The notes below the pieces were generated by a model. It saw only the letters and a list, made by a program, of their open reading frames with translations. It was not told the DNA's origin and searched no databases. Made by a program: the position numbers and the translations under genes. Shown piece by piece: positions 33,375-46,199 of a DNA stretch of 64,000 nt; the stretch's first letter is position 1; the number at the start of each line of letters is the position of its first letter. The DNA is from Selaginella moellendorffii (taxonomy: Eukaryota; Streptophyta; Lycopodiopsida; Selaginellales; Selaginellaceae). Where the stretch lies: assembly GCF_000143415.4 (NCBI RefSeq), contig NW_003314312.1, positions 842,909 through 906,908 of the forward strand, written 5' to 3'.

Positions 33375-35306
33375 CTAAATAATTTGGTTCATAAAAGGTT
33401 TTGAGTGCGAGACAATGTTTGCAAGCATTACATAAGGTGCCGGATGGTTTGGATCTGACTCAAGAGCCAACTTTGCCATGAGAGGTGCTCCTTTCGGACT
33501 CATCTGGCTGAAACTGAGCAAGCTCTGCCAGTTGATGACGTCGTTCACAAACGGCATGCTCTTGACAAGCTCCTGTGCGTTGCTTACATCGCCAGATCGA
33601 GCGAAAACGTCGGCCAAGCAGCCATAGATAACCTTGGATGGTTTCATGCCGAAGTCCCCCCTCAGCGACCAAACCAAGTCCCGGGCCACCAAAACACTTC
33701 CGGCGTAGTTGCATCCCAGCACAATGCACAGGAAAGTGGTCTCGTTTGGTTCCATGCCCGCCATCTCCATTCTCTGGAAGAGCTTGACGACGTTCCCCAG
33801 GCCTCCTCGCTGGGAGAGAGTTGCAAGCATCGAATTCCAAGACACCACATTTGTCTCCGGCATCTCGTCCAACAACACTTTCAAGGCCCCGTCCAAAAGC
33901 CCATTCCTTGCGAAGGCCCACAGCATCACATTCCAGGAGACAACGTCCTTTTGGATCATCCGGAAGAAGAAATCTTTGGCATCGGTAAGAGGCCCATTCT
34001 CGGCATAGCCGGACAAGAGAGTGTTCAACGAAACCATGTCCCAAGCTGGCATTTCATCAAAGAGCAATTTTGAGTCATCGACAAGCCCGTTTTGGGCGTA
34101 AGCACCGAGCATGGCGTTCCATGAAACCAAGTTTCTCTTGATCATCACGTCAAACAAGCTCTTGCATTCCTCGACTCGGCCACTCCGAGCGTACGCCGTG
34201 AGCATCGTGTTGCTGGACACCAGATTTGTTTCTTTCATCTCGTCAAAAAGTTTCTTTGCCTCGTTTGTATTATCGACTCGTGCATATCCATCAAGCATGA
34301 TGTTCCAAGCTACGGCATCCCAAACCGGCATCTTGTCAAACAAGGCTTTTGCTTTGGGGATTTGCCCGTTTTGAGCGTAGGCCGCCACCATGGCCGTCCA
34401 CGAAACAATGCTTTGCTGTGGCATCTTATCAAACAAGGATTTTGCCTCGTCAACTTTTCCACTGCTCGCAAACGCATGTAACATTCCAGCACACGAGACA
34501 AGGCTGTGCTCAGGCATGAAATCATAAAGAGCCTTCGCCTTCGCAAAATCACCGCTTTGGACAAATGCTGTAAGCATAGCGTTCCAAGAAACCGTGTCTT
34601 TCTCCTCAATGGAATTAAACAGGTAGAAAGCTTTGTCGATCTCACCGCTGGAAGCGTAAACATCTAGCATAATCGTGTAAGCCGCCAGAGATTTCTCAGG
34701 CATAGAATCAAAAACTCGTTTTGCATCTTCAAAATGCCCACTTGCGGCATACGCTGTTAACATTCTTAACCACGATGAAGCATTCCATTCGGGCATGGCA
34801 GCACAGCTATCCGCCACCTTTCTAAACTCCTTTGACTGCCCATAAACGACTATAAGGGCGTTCCACGAGAAAATGTCCCATGCAGGCATAGAATCAAAGA
34901 GCTTCTTCGATTCTACAACATGACCACTCTGGGCATATGCAGTAACGATCGTGTTCCACGACACTAAATCCCTTTCGAGCATTGAATCGAACATTTTCTT
35001 GCCATTTTGGAGATGCCCAGCGCGGGCATAAAGCCCCAGCATTGTGTTCCATGAAACAACGTTGGTCTCCGCAAATTCCTCGAGGAAGAACTTGCGAGCT
35101 TGCGACACCATTTTCTTGTGAGCGTAGGCAGCGAGCATGGCATTGCAGGAGCTCACATTCCTGGCGGGCATTCGATCGAAAAGCTCTCTGGCCTCGGTGA
35201 CGCGGCCATTGCGAGCGTAGAACGAAAGCATCGACACCCATGCCGACTGATCCAAACTTCCCTTGCTGGAGAGAAGATGGTCGAAGATCGCGCGAGCTTC
35301 TTCCAC
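33375..35306 (-). CDS. PLS-type pentatricopeptide repeat protein, second copy
   Basis: Open frame of 643 codons made of about 19 PPR motifs of the same L/S style as the gene at 30,333 (repeating SWNxMLxAYAxxGxxxxAKxLFDxMPE). The C-terminal module is also shared (GMEPNETTFLCIVLGC; WQSLLSF; APYVMLANIVSHS), again with no DYW domain. The open frame begins with a GTG codon in a typical motif start (CGSVEEARAIFD) shortly after an in-frame stop. The true start is therefore either an upstream exon not recognised here or the first in-frame ATG at 35,231. It is tail-to-tail with the other PPR gene, with the MiAMP1-type gene between them. RNA target is unknown. Confidence 0.88.
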   Translation of the reverse strand: MEEARAIFDHLLSSKGSLDQSAWVSMLSFYARNGRVTEARELFDRMPARNVSSCNAMLAAYAHKKMVSQARKFFLEEFAETNVVSWNTMLGLYARAGHLQNGKKMFDSMLERDLVSWNTIVTAYAQSGHVVESKKLFDSMPAWDIFSWNALIVVYGQSKEFRKVADSCAAMPEWNASSWLRMLTAYAASGHFEDAKRVFDSMPEKSLAAYTIMLDVYASSGEIDKAFYLFNSIEEKDTVSWNAMLTAFVQSGDFAKAKALYDFMPEHSLVSCAGMLHAFASSGKVDEAKSLFDKMPQQSIVSWTAMVAAYAQNGQIPKAKALFDKMPVWDAVAWNIMLDGYARVDNTNEAKKLFDEMKETNLVSSNTMLTAYARSGRVEECKSLFDVMIKRNLVSWNAMLGAYAQNGLVDDSKLLFDEMPAWDMVSLNTLLSGYAENGPLTDAKDFFFRMIQKDVVSWNVMLWAFARNGLLDGALKVLLDEMPETNVVSWNSMLATLSQRGGLGNVVKLFQRMEMAGMEPNETTFLCIVLGCNYAGSVLVARDLVWSLRGDFGMKPSKVIYGCLADVFARSGDVSNAQELVKSMPFVNDVINWQSLLSFSQMSPKGAPLMAKLALESDPNHPAPYVMLANIVSHSKPFMNQII

Positions 35307-35493
35307 GCTACCACACCGGCGGATATCAAGAACAGCCAGCTTCTATCAAAATGTGTAGGGTCTTATCAAAATCTCAAGAAGAAAACGAGAAGAAGCATCA
35401 TAGCTCTATCAAAGATAAGCGCGAGAAGAAAACCAAAAAGCTAGAGACAATACTTACAGGAGAGGAAAACCGCTGCGTGCTCTCGATCTTCTT

Positions 35494-38102
35494 TCACTGC
35501 TGGCGGGGTCTCGCACGACCGATAAGGCGGCATTGATACGGTAGCAACGCTGCTGATATCGGACTGTTTAGCTCCAGGAGCTCGCCATCGATCCCACAAC
35601 CTTGAAGATCATTTCCTGCGGTTTTTAGTATAGCTTGGCGCACCTGTTTGTTGCGAAGTATTAGCGAAGTAGCGAAAGCAAAAAAAGATTTTGATGCCGG
35701 AGCGAGCGAGCTTACCTTGATGTACTCGACGAATGGTAGTTTCAAGTGACGGTTGAACTGCATCGACCAGAAGAAACGCAGGAGTTGCAACCGGCCCACT
35801 GCTCGCACGATGATCAAGTCGAGGTTCCCGTCGTCGTGCTCCGCCCCGGGAGCAAGAACTTGAGATGGTAGGCACTGCACCGTCTTGCACTGATGGTTGC
35901 ACAGCATAATTCCCAGAAAATATCCCTGCCTGTGCTCCCACTTTGGCACCACGCTGTCACTGGACGGTGGGAAGCTATCCGACTCGGAGCTGAATCTGGA
36001 GTCGACAGGACTGTCCCATTTCGGTCCCGGACTGCTGTCCCATTTCGGTGCTGCACTGTCCCACTTCGGTGCTGGACTGTCCCACTTCGGTGCCGGACTG
36101 TCCCACTTCGGTGCCGACGACACGTTTTCTGCTTCCCCGTTGGAAGAGATCACAGAGTTGGCACGCGAAACTCTGGCCGACTCGCCGTCCACGCTCAGCC
36201 CCGACCAGCTTTTCTCGGACCTCGACTTGGACCTCGTCCGTGGCCTCGGAGACGGACTAGTTGTTCCGTGGTGGACGGAAAGAGCCTCCTCGGTGCAGCA
36301 ACCGGGAAAGGAAGCTCGAGTCGAGAGTTGCTTCTTTGTCTTCCCGTCGAGGCCTCTGACGTAGTCGGATGGCTCGTTTGTAGCATCGTGATCATTCTCC
36401 GTCGAAGTGCTTCTTGAAAAGATGGCCTCGATGGTCCCTGCCTCGAGGTCTCCATGTCTGTCGACTTCCAGACGAACGTTCGGGCCGCTGGCTTCGTCTT
36501 TCTTGGTGTCGACTGGGACGAAATCTATTTCACACTTGTACTGCGGCAAACGGAGTAGCTTCAGAGCACCTGCTACGAAGTACCGCAATGGTCCAAACCT
36601 TTTCTGGTATTTACCAGAAAGCTCCAAGACTGCAATTCACTTAAATCAAATCCTGTGGTAGCAAAAGGAAAATGAGATACCCACCATCACTCATAAATCC
36701 ATAATATGCAATTGTAAAGCCAAGATGAACAGCACCAGTTTTAGTCCATTCCACGCCAAGAACATCCATACCCACCATGCCTCCCTAAAACTCAAAAGAC
36801 GAAAATGAGAAAGTCTAGCCTTGACTCCAAAATAGCAGAACAAAAGAATACTACCTTCACGATTGCAACAGCAGCGGAGACGGGATCGCGAATACCTAAG
36901 ACGGTCCATACCAACGAGTTATCAGAGCCGGCCGGGATAATGCCAATGGGAACCTCCGATGCTCTGTGTGGATTATCTCTGCTAAGTAAGCCGTTCAGCA
37001 CCTACACAAAAACAGAAAGCAAGCAACGACGTCTTTAAGACCGTGTTTCCCGATGAGTGAATTACCTCGTTCACAATCCCGTCGCCACCAACACAAATAA
37101 TTCCTAAAAGACACAAGTCAGTTGCAAAGTGAACAAATGGTACGCTAGAAAACGCGTGACTTACCATCTGGACAAGTAGAGAGATCGACAGTAGATGCCA
37201 GTGTTTGAGCGTGACGGGCATCCGTGGTCTCGACAATTGTAAGTCTAAAACCAGCCAGCTGTAAGAAAGATGCACTGTGTCCGTGAGTAAATGCAAAGTG
37301 AATGCTCAAAGTACTTGCCTTCAGGACTGGCTCCGCCTTACTGAACACCTTGCGAGCACGACCACGACCGGAGCGAGGATTCAGAATGACAAGCACCGTA
37401 GGACGGGACCGGCACCTGATCGAGGGGGACGGAGAGGATCCCGCATCGACAACAGTGCTCTTCTTCTTCGAGGATGCGAGCGGGTGCCTCAAAAAGTTGA
37501 TGTGGCAACCTTGGTCGGCGAAGGCAGAGACCCACTGCAAAACCTCTTCGGCATCAGGAGCTAGGAAATGTAGATCTTTCCGAGACCTCCGCGAGCTCGA
37601 GATCCATTTCTCTTTCGTGACTTGATACGAGTGGATTGTAAAGCGTCGACTTCCGTCGCTGTAAGAAACCTGGCAAGTTACACGAATGAGCAACCAAGCG
37701 AAGAAAGGAAAGAAGAAAGAAGAAAGAACTTACAGCGACAACGTCTTCGAGCCTCAAACAGTGAAGACCCCAGATGAGTGCCTTGGTAGTGAGCTTGGCG
37801 TGGACCTCCACAGTAGCCATGTTTATGTTATCTTGCGTGCCAGTGCCTGGAGGAGCCACCATACCCGTCATGACAATCTCCCCCAGCAAATCCAAGTCCT
37901 CATCCTTGATATTTATTTTGTGGTCGCCAGGTACCTCTCTCTCGGCTTTCTTCGAGCGCCTGGCACTTCCAGAGAGCCCCCATTTGCTCTTCTTGGACGA
38001 TGGTGGAGGGGGCAAAGCCTGCGGCGGCGCCTCCTGGTCGCCCGGCTGAGAATTCTCCGTCTTCTTCGCTAGAACGCGTAGAGGATTGATCGAGCCCCGC
38101 AT
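35494..38102 (-). CDS. LCBK1: Sphingoid long-chain base kinase (LCBK1-like)
   Basis: Eight exons on the minus strand: 38,102-37,734; 37,669-37,319; 37,258-37,165; 37,103-37,066; 37,001-36,855; 36,784-36,685; 36,629-35,716; 35,643-35,494. They sum to 720 aa. The diacylglycerol-kinase catalytic fold is visible: VLVILNPRSGRGRA, then ICVGGDGIVNEV (the GGDG nucleotide loop), then PIGIIPAGSDNSLVW and IAYYGFMSD. The N-terminal basic and PH-like region and the long variable insert with PKWD motifs match plant LCBK1, which phosphorylates sphingoid bases. The insert holds a 21-bp tandem repeat. The second intron starts with GC (aag/gcaagt). The first in-frame ATG is at 38,102. The gene is divergent from SQD1, 533 bp apart. 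Substrate preference is inferred from family. Confidence 0.9.
36010..36117 (-). repeat. In-frame 21-bp tandem repeat (APKWDSP)
   Basis: About five copies of a 21-bp unit inside exon 7 of the LCBK1-like gene, encoding APKWDSP and variants. The length keeps the frame, so copy number can change without breaking the protein. The PKWD motif itself is part of the plant family's variable insert. Confidence 0.9.
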
Positions 38103-40123
<2,021 letters not shown>

Positions 40124-40240
40124 TGATCCTTTTTGTTCTTCTTTTAACTTCGGAAAGTATGCCCCGAATATTCGTTGTTTGCGAATATGCTAATAAATAT
40201 TCTAAAATATTTTGCAAAGAGCTCTTCCCGCGCGCCATAG

Positions 40241-40254
40241 CTAGGGTTTTAGGG
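40241..40254 (-). promoter_or_regulatory. Telo-box upstream of HEI10
   Basis: The sequence ctagggttttaggg lies 33 bp before the HEI10 ATG. It fits the AAACCCTA telo-box on the minus strand. The whole SQD1-HEI10 spacer is only 163 bp, so the HEI10 promoter must be compact. Confidence 0.5.
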
Positions 40255-40286
40255 GACTCATCGATGGGAGCGGCGTGAAGGAGGCG

Positions 40287-41491
40287 ATGAGGTGCAATGC
40301 GTGCTGGAAGGAGCTGGAAGGGCGCGCCGTAGCCACTGTCTGCGGCCACATTTTCTGTAAGCGCGCGCGCTGGCGCCAATCGATGGATCCCTGGGATTTC
40401 GTCTGTCACTGATCGCGATGCTTGCTTCTCGCCAGGCAACGAGGATGCCGCCAAGATTCTCACTTGCGACTCAACATGTCCTCTGTGCGAGCAGATCTTG
40501 TCCAAGAGGTATGATCCACCAAAATATTTCTCCCCCATTGCAATCACCGCCATTTCAGCAACATGAAGTCCCTCGACTTGAATCCAAACGACGACTGGAC
40601 TAATGTAAGTCGATCTGTGCCTGGCAATCGTCTAAGATCCAAGGTTTCGTGCAGATGATCATGGCCGGAGTACCGCCTCACTGCAGTATCCTTTCTCAAA
40701 GTTGTACTTTTCTAGTGTATTGTTTTTTTTCTTTTTGTAAGCTAGCTAGCCAGGCGGCCTTAACTCTGCAAAGTCATGAAGAGCGCGTTCAAGGGTGTCA
40801 TCTTCTGGATCGGGCAGAAAGACGTGGAATCGCAGCTCACAGTGAATCGGGCAACGCAATGGAAGCAGAAGTGCAAAGAAATGGAAGCGACCTTTATGCA
40901 GAAGATGTCCGAGTTCCAGGGAGCTTACCAAAAGGCCGTCAAGAGAGTCCAGGCGCTGGAAGCCGAGCGAGACAGCCTGCTCAAAGACAAGAGCGAACTG
41001 GAGGAGAAGTACTCGGAAAAGTCACGGTAAGCTAAACTCATGAGTTCCTGGTTGTTTTTTAATTCTGGGGAATGACTTACAGGCAGAAGAGGAAGCTGGA
41101 GGAAATGTACGACTCTCTTCGTACCGAATACGAGAAAACGAAGATGAATGCTTCACGGCCGCCTCCAGCACGTATGGGAAGTCCGAACGGGATAGCCGAC
41201 TCTGATCTCTGGCAGTCGAGGCCTGCTCAAAAAGCCGGGGCATTCCACCATCAATCGCTGCTTCCTCCGACGAGAAGACCGGCACCAGCTCCTGCTCCAA
41301 TGCTAACGAACAGGCAGCGTCAGACCTCTCCATTCAAGTCGGCGGACTCGGACATGTTTGCGCCACCGCCACCTGCCAGGAACACCTCGAATGCGCTGCG
41401 AAATCTGCTGCTCTCGCCACTCAAGAGGCCAATATCGAGACTTGGAGCACCCGGACTGAGGTACCCAAAGTTTAAGCTTGAGTGCGCGTGA
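40287..41491 (+). CDS. HEI10: Meiotic RING E3 ligase HEI10 (Zip3/CCNB1IP1 family)
   Basis: Six exons: 40,287-40,356; 40,436-40,508; 40,559-40,604; 40,655-40,685; 40,774-41,026; 41,083-41,491; total 293 aa. The N-terminal RING starts MRCNACWKELEGRAVATVCGH and continues with CPLCEQILSKS, supplying the zinc ligands. Residues about 90-180 form a coiled coil (KRVQALEAERDSLLKDKSEL, then SEKSRQKRKLEEMYDSLR). The tail has the conserved LRNLLLSPLKR. In plants HEI10 marks and promotes class I crossovers on the synaptonemal complex. The last residues are uncertain: the frame can run to a stop at 41,491, or a final intron could splice to a short exon ending at 41,539. SPO11-1 lies 2.2 kb downstream. Confidence 0.93.
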
Positions 41492-42032
41492 GTGACACCT
41501 TCTCTTCTTTAAAAAAAAAATTGTGCTTGCAGCTCTTGAGCTGGACGGAGGAGGCGCGATCGAATCAAAAAGCTCAAATTCTACTTCGTGTAAGCACGTC
41601 ATTTGTTTCTGTACAGTTCTTTTTTCTCGCGTTTAAATTGTCAGCTGACAGCGACTTTGAGAGGTTTTTGGACTAATTTAGGGCAGACGGTTTGAGGCCA
41701 GTCTCACAAGATAGTCTTTGTGAGACGCTACTTCAACCGTGTCTGCATTCGCGATATTCGCATCGAGTAGATGCGAATCGCGTCCCCGCCGGGGTCGGTG
41801 ACAGCTCCGCCTTGGCAACGTGAGCAACCCTGCAAGGTGTTTGGTTGTTCGTCGTTTTCATTTCACAGGACGGACTCCCAGCTCTCCGTTTTGGTACACT
41901 CAACTAATCAACCGACGGCTCAAGCAATCGTTGGCGGCGTTGTATCCGAGGTAAGGAACTTGTTTTTTTTAATGCTTCCTCAACCTGAAATTGCAGGCTG
42001 CTGGGGCTTCTTCATCTCGGAGTTCCAAGAAG

Positions 42033-43616
42033 ATGCCGACAACTGCTGGAGGCGGCACTCCATTCTTTCCTCGGAGGTGGATATTGTTTGCCTATCTCGT
42101 TCTGGGAGTGAATGCTGCGGTCTACCTCCGGCCGGCTGCTCGGCCTCTTCTCAATCTCGTTGATCAGAATGGTCTCGAAAATGAAATCGAGCAGGTACGC
42201 GAAAGAGGTCTTTCTTTCTTTCGTTGTCTCACTGATTCATAACAGGTGCGTGTCTCGTTAGCAGGAGCGAACCACATGAGAGTAAGCTGGATTTCATCGA
42301 GCTCCAATTCTCCCTCTAGTGTGCAATACGGAACATCACCCGGCAAGTACGAGTCAAGTGCTACTGGATCCAAACTCAATTATGGGTTCTTGCTCTACAA
42401 ATCCGGCACGATTCACGGTGCAGTTCTTGGTCCTTTGGAAAACAATACTGTCTACTACTACAAATGTGGAGGAATGGGGAAGGAATTCAGTTTCAAGACA
42501 CCGCCGGCTAACTTGCCCGTAACGTTCGCCGTAGTCGGTTCGTTTCCAACGTTTGGTTCTTGCGTGTGCTTGACCCGTTTCCTTTTTTCTCGAGCAGGAG
42601 ACATTGGACAAACGGGATGGACAGTTACTACTCTAGAACACGTACAGAAAAGCAGCTACGATGTGCTATTGTTTGCTGGAGACTTGTCGTACGCGGATTA
42701 TTACCAGCCACGGTGGGATTCTTTCGGCAGGCTTGTGGAACCCTCGGCAAGCTCGAGGCCCTGGATGGTGACGGAAGGAAACCACGAGATTGAAAGGATT
42801 CCTCTCATCAGTTCGTTTAGAGCTTACAACACTCGCTGGAGAATGCCTTACGAAGAGAGCGGGTCTGATTCGAATCTCTACTATTCGTTCGACGTTGCTG
42901 GAGCTCACGTGCTGATGCTGGGATCATATGCCGACTTCGGACAACGCTCGCCTCAGTATAAGTGGCTACAGGTACTTTTCTTCTCTATTTTTTTTTTCGC
43001 AGCTTAGCTTTTGGATGACGTGATCGTACCTCAGGCAGATCTTGCAAAGATTGATCGCAAAAGAACCCCTTGGCTCATTGCTGTTCTACATGCTCCGTGG
43101 TACAACAGCAACGAGGCGCACCGAAACGAAGGCGACGACATGATGAAAGCGATGGAGCCTCTTCTGCAAGCAGCAGGGACGGACCTTTTATTCGCAGGCC
43201 ATGTCCATGCATACGAACGATGGGTACTGCTCTCGAGAATCTTTGCTTTCTACTTTACTAGGTTCTCCTCGCAGGACCGGATGTTCCAAGGAAAGAAAGA
43301 CGACTGCGGCATTGTTCACATAACAATTGGAGATGGTGGCAACCGTGAAGGCCTCGCAACCAAGTAAGCTCTTCGTTGATTTCCTTTCTCTTTGCCACTA
43401 ACACAGGTTTCTTCCAGGTTCCTTGATCCCAAGCCTGAGAATTCTCTCTTTCGTGAAGCCAGCTTTGGACACGGCCAGTTCAAGCTCGTGAATTCCACTC
43501 ACGCTCACTGGAGCTGGCACAGGAATGACGACGATCAAGCAAAAATCGCGGACGAGCTGTGGATCCAATCCTTGAGCTCAACCGGATGCTCTCTGCCCAG
43601 CAAAAAGATGCGATGA
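42033..43616 (+). CDS. Purple acid phosphatase
   Basis: Six exons: 42,033-42,194; 42,246-42,537; 42,598-42,971; 43,035-43,223; 43,275-43,363; 43,418-43,616; total 434 aa. All five metal-binding blocks of the family are present: GDIGQTGW, GDLSYADY, GNHE, VLHAPWY and GHVHAYERW, so the dinuclear metal site looks complete. The fibronectin-like N-terminal domain (HMRVSWISS; VQYGTSPGKY) precedes it. A hydrophobic segment after the start (RRWILFAYLVLGVNAAV) fits a signal peptide. An in-frame exon from 41,771 could add a longer N-terminus through an intron at 41,951-41,995; I prefer the start next to the signal peptide. It resembles the smaller plant PAPs (PAP18/20-22 type), which release phosphate outside the cell or in vacuoles. 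Confidence 0.92.
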
Positions 43617-43694
43617 TAGCCATGTAGAAACCTTTGTCATGTAGAAAACTCTTTAATATGATTAACATGATTCTTTTAGCATCTAGTTTGAATT

Positions 43695-43709
43695 GTTAGG
43701 GTTTTAGGG
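43695..43709 (-). promoter_or_regulatory. Telo-box upstream of SPO11-1
   Basis: The sequence gttagggttttaggg lies 15 bp before the SPO11-1 ATG and only 79 bp after the PAP stop codon. It is the same motif as before SQD1 and HEI10. Confidence 0.5.
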
Positions 43710-43723
43710 ATAGGCGGGAGGCC

Positions 43724-45609
43724 ATGGCCGCTTGCCGCTGGCGCTCCGCGGCGCTCCAATCTCCTGGAGCTGGACATGGATCGGAGGTTCCGCCGGAAGA
43801 GCTCCTGGCAAGGATTCAAGGTCAGCGCCTCCCGCATTCTGTCGTATGCATCGAAATTCTGGCATTCTTGCAGATTTTATCAAGGAGTTTCTTTCTCATA
43901 TCAAGGATCGATCGATCCTGGTGATCAGTCTGGATAAATTTCGGATGCGCAGGCTTCGCTCTTCCGAGGACACGAATCTGTGAGCAAGTTTTGTTTGAAA
44001 GGTTTCTCATTCTTGCTTGCTGTGCTGCTTGTTTGCGCAGCGGGATATTTGAAAGATGTGAGGCGCAAGAAAGGCTCTCACTCCAAACAAGTGGTCGTAG
44101 AATCCGTAAGTACTATTATGTCTCTTCACAGCTTGTGACTGATCTATCGTTTCGAAGTTTTTTCCTAGTCGCTATGCTCAGGGTCCTTCAAATTGTCCAA
44201 TCGCTACTCCAGCAGGGAAAGCATGCATCGAAACGAGACCTCTACTACACCGATCCTGGTCTATTCAAAGGTACGCATGCTCTCTACATGCTTTTTATCC
44301 TAAAGGTGGTTTTGTTATAACAGATCAAGCAACCGTGAACCAAGCTTTGACTGACATTTCCGTCAGGCTCAAGTGTACTAGATCTTCTCTTCACGTAGTA
44401 AGCTTTACCTGTTGATTGAATTTACCATCTGACAAGTCTGTCTTTCAGGTTTCTGTCGGCAAAGGGTACGTTCTCGCTACGTTGTGGAAGACTGGCGTCT
44501 TAGAGTTGATGCTCTTGCAGTTTAATCATGGGATCGCTGCGATTCAAGGATGCTGACAGGACAATTGACTGCTCGGTTTGCAAGTCGCGCGTAAGGCTAG
44601 TCTGTTTATTGACACAGTTGATACCCTTGACTTTGTTCATTCAGGGCTACCCCATTCCCACAGATGCGAAGATGGTAACGGGTATCTCAGTCTTGCGATG
44701 ATGAGTCCTGTTTTTAATATTCTTTTCCTTTCTTCTTCACCACAAAAGACATCCGCAGTTGTGCAGAATACATTATCGTAGTCGAAAAGGAAACCGGTAA
44801 ATAATCTTCTGTCTGCCTCTTTCGTAACATCTTTCTTCTCAGTCTTTCAGCGACTGGCAAATGATGGATTTTGCAGGAAGAACAACTGTATAGTACTAAC
44901 TGTAAGTTCTTCACACTTTTTCTACCTTGATCATAGATTCTTACGCACATGTACAGGGGAGAGGGTACCCCGACGTGGCCACGAGGAGGTAACAAGATTG
45001 TTTTTGACACCGCGTTCGTAACTTCGGTTTTGTTTTCAGTTTCTTAAGGCTTCTGGCAGCTGAAACAAATTTGCCCGTTTATGGATTGGTGGATGCCGAT
45101 CCGTATGGCCTGGACATCCTTGCTACATACCGCTTCGGCTCGCTGGTGAGCGTTGTTTAATTGTCAAATTCTCAAGCAAATCCCGGCTTCCCCTTCAGAC
45201 CATGGCTTACGATGCTGAAGCTCTTGCTACACCAAGCATTCGATGGCTAGGAGTTTTCCTTTCTGATTGCCAAACGCATAATGTCCCGGATAGGTGCCTC
45301 CTTCCCCTGACAAACGACGGTAAGATCCGGCGCGTCATTTTCTTAAACATAACTCTGTGATTGACAGATAGAAGAAAAGCCGAAGCGATGCTCAACAGAG
45401 ACTACTTGGAGCACTTGGCATTCTCTTGGAAGTAATTTCAACCTGTGACTCTGTGCTAAATTTCTGTGGAGTTTTGCAGCCAGCAGTTGCGGCTGATGCT
45501 GGAGAAAGGTGTCAAACTCGAGCTGGAGGCACTGTCGGCTTCTAAATTTTCCGCGCTCGCGGACGACTACATTCCGCATAAGATCAAGGCGGCAGCATAT
45601 TTGTGCTAG
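43724..45609 (+). CDS. SPO11-1: Meiotic recombination protein SPO11-1 (topoisomerase VI A-like)
   Basis: Fifteen exons by eye: 43,724-43,820; 43,874-43,979; 44,041-44,105; 44,169-44,270; 44,324-44,397; 44,449-44,465; 44,521-44,590; 44,645-44,681; 44,749-44,796; 44,843-44,901; 44,957-44,988; 45,040-45,145; 45,199-45,319; 45,368-45,431; 45,480-45,609. They sum to 375 aa. The winged-helix domain holds the catalytic tyrosine in ASKRDLYY. The Toprim domain shows EYIIVVEKE, the [10 protein letters not shown] block and the acidic DADPYG pair for metal binding. SPO11-1 acts with SPO11-2 and MTOPVIB to cut DNA at the start of meiotic recombination. The pattern of 15 small exons is that of the plant SPO11-1 gene rather than SPO11-2. 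All key residues look intact. One exon is only 17 bp. Confidence 0.94.
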
Positions 45610-45764
45610 TATCCTTCTCGGACAGCAAACCGGTGCGTCATCCAATCAACACATTCAAAGGGAGCATCGCATTATTACAGAGCACCTCGACGGGAATAAT
45701 CTCTCTTGATCCCGCCTGCAACATATATGTGCTTCTTACATGGTATTTTGTTTCACTGCAAAGC

Positions 45765-46073
45765 TTATGTTATGCATGCGAATCTCACACTCTGTGCTAG
45801 TCTCACTTCTGTCGCATCACAGAGTGACACATTCGATCGAACTATGGTTGAAGTGCCAAGACAATCGGGCAGACTGAACAAAATTCCAGCTTGCCCCGAG
45901 TATGTGAAGCGATAGTAGAGTGGAGTGGCCACACGTATAGAGGGGCAAGGATTGAGCTTGGACGTGTAGCTCGTTCCAGGGTCTTGGCAACCCGGGAGGT
46001 CGTAAACATCGAGCCTGCTGTTTGCATCAACTTGAGTGATTAAGATTGTGATCACCGCCAGGACTGCTGCCAT
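45765..46073 (-). CDS. MiAMP1-like small secreted protein, divergent
   Basis: ORF of 102 aa from the ATG at 46,073, which directly precedes a signal peptide (MAAVLAVITILITQVDANS). The mature part shares the MiAMP1 outline: an early LPGC where MiAMP1 has GPGC, a central YYRFTYSGQAGILF matching YSFAYQGQTAA, and later Cys at similar spacing, but only five Cys and no GWKSIFIQC ending. I therefore call it a distant family member with moderate confidence. Bases upstream suggest a 5'UTR intron (donor near 46,194, acceptor just before 46,091). The TATA-like ctataaaac lies at about 46,206-46,214. The gene is head-to-head with a signal-peptide-only relic at 46,801. Confidence 0.65.
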   Translation of the reverse strand: MAAVLAVITILITQVDANSRLDVYDLPGCQDPGTSYTSKLNPCPSIRVATPLYYRFTYSGQAGILFSLPDCLGTSTIVRSNVSLCDATEVRLAQSVRFACIT

Positions 46074-46199
46074 GATCTTCAAGAGATTGAGTGCCTGATC
46101 AAACAAGAGCAAAGGAGTCGTTAATAGGTGTAATACGATGCAAAGTGTGCAGCCAAACCATTTCTCCAAGGACAGATTGTAGTTGAAGAACTAACCTTG

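Noticed and set aside
35893-36417. 174-codon plus-strand ORF across the PKWD repeat
   Set aside because: It is the complement of the 21-bp tandem repeat in the kinase exon and has no supporting homology.
41771-42032. Longer N-terminus for the purple acid phosphatase
   Set aside because: An in-frame exon can be spliced on, but it would bury the signal peptide about 80 residues inside; transcript data would decide.
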